DNA of 64,000 bases from Bradyrhizobium sp. (lineage in GTDB: Bacteria > Pseudomonadota > Alphaproteobacteria > Rhizobiales > Xanthobacteraceae). Position numbers and translations under genes: made by a program. Below are positions 63,921-64,000 of the stretch, piece by piece. Position 1 is the stretch's first letter. Each line of letters begins with the position of its first letter. The stretch covers positions 39,458 to 103,457 of the forward strand of contig NZ_JAURXB010000169.1 of NCBI RefSeq assembly GCF_030654605.1. Reading direction: 5' to 3'. The notes under the pieces were generated by a model. It saw only the letters and a program-made list of their open reading frames with translations, was not told the origin of the DNA and did not search any database.

Positions 63921-64000
63921 GTGCAGGTTTTCTGCGGGTTTGGTGATCGCCGCGCTCCACATAATCCCGAGGGAAGAGCCGCGACGGCTCGGCGGGCGAG

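Larger units (their letters stand above)
38493..64000. mobile_element. Integrative element (at least 25.5 kb) inserted at tRNA-Arg(CCG); right end outside the window
   Basis: The left boundary is the tRNA fragment at 38493-38537, followed by an integrase. Everything to the right is accessory: an XRE/ImmA switch, a ubiquitin-like operon, an AAA-subtilase pair, a type IIG enzyme, hypothetical genes, a ParB-like protein and DUF736. The geometry predicts an intact tRNA-Arg(CCG) gene on the minus strand at the far right end. The ParB-like and DUF736 genes are common on alphaproteobacterial conjugative elements, but no transfer genes are visible in this part. Confidence 0.82.

Noticed and set aside
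38493..64000. CRISPR array in the accessory region
   Set aside because: No regularly spaced direct repeats of 25-40 bp were seen anywhere in the window.

Overview
The window looks like a Bradyrhizobium-type (Nitrobacteraceae, Alphaproteobacteria) chromosome. It is GC-rich and carries a replication cluster (rpsT, dnaA, dnaN, recF, gyrB, murA), several tripartite-tricarboxylate (Bug/TctC) binding proteins, a DUF3551 small secreted protein, and many copies of palindromic intergenic repeats of the kind scattered through Bradyrhizobium genomes. The genus is an inference from gene order, protein style and repeats; no rRNA gene is present to confirm it.

Region 1-11.2 kb, minus strand: core replication genes in the order rpsT, a 1.2 kb non-coding gap, dnaA, dnaN, recF, a repeat-domain secreted protein, gyrB and murA (cut by the window edge). 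Region 11.5-38.4 kb: ordinary chromosomal genes. These include msrA, a polysaccharide-export lipoprotein, two TctC-type binding proteins, a dienelactone hydrolase, an alpha/beta hydrolase, a two-subunit molybdenum hydroxylase, a zincin/ATP-grasp pair, an HD-GYP regulator, an acyl-CoA synthetase, and an ArsR-SRPBCC-DUF899-DUF1428 set whose first gene has a near-perfect operator over its start codon. The stretch 30.7-38.4 kb is a surface-polysaccharide locus: a Wzm/Wzt-like ABC exporter, a glycosyltransferase, and a five-gene translationally coupled operon (PqqD-like, HprK-related kinase, GT2, PF14907-like nucleotidyltransferase, glycosyltransferase-like) matching the functionally undefined 'HPr-rel-A' gene set.

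Region 38.5-64 kb is an integrative element. Its left edge is a 45-bp 3' fragment of a tRNA-Arg(CCG) gene beside a tyrosine integrase; the right end, where the intact tRNA should lie, is outside the window. Cargo includes a bacterial ubiquitin-like conjugation operon (multi-ubiquitin protein ending in Gly-Gly plus two residues, an E2-like protein with no cysteine, a JAB/JAMM protease, a ThiF-type E1), followed on the same strand by an AAA ATPase and a subtilisin-like protease (an IetAS-like pair) and convergently by a 1375-residue type IIG restriction-methylation enzyme. A divergent XRE regulator plus ImmA/IrrE protease shares a symmetric promoter/operator region with the ubiquitin-like operon, so the operon may be inducible by repressor proteolysis. 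A second uncharacterised module follows (STAS-like DUF4325, a small protein, a cysteine-rich DUF4417-like protein, a convergent GHKL ATPase), then a HEPN-like protein, an HNH protein, a large ParB-like protein and a broken DUF736 gene.

The strongest candidates for undescribed biology are the ubiquitin-like/AAA-subtilase locus with its XRE-ImmA switch, the STAS-GHKL-DUF4417 module, and the HPr-rel-A operon attached to a polysaccharide exporter.
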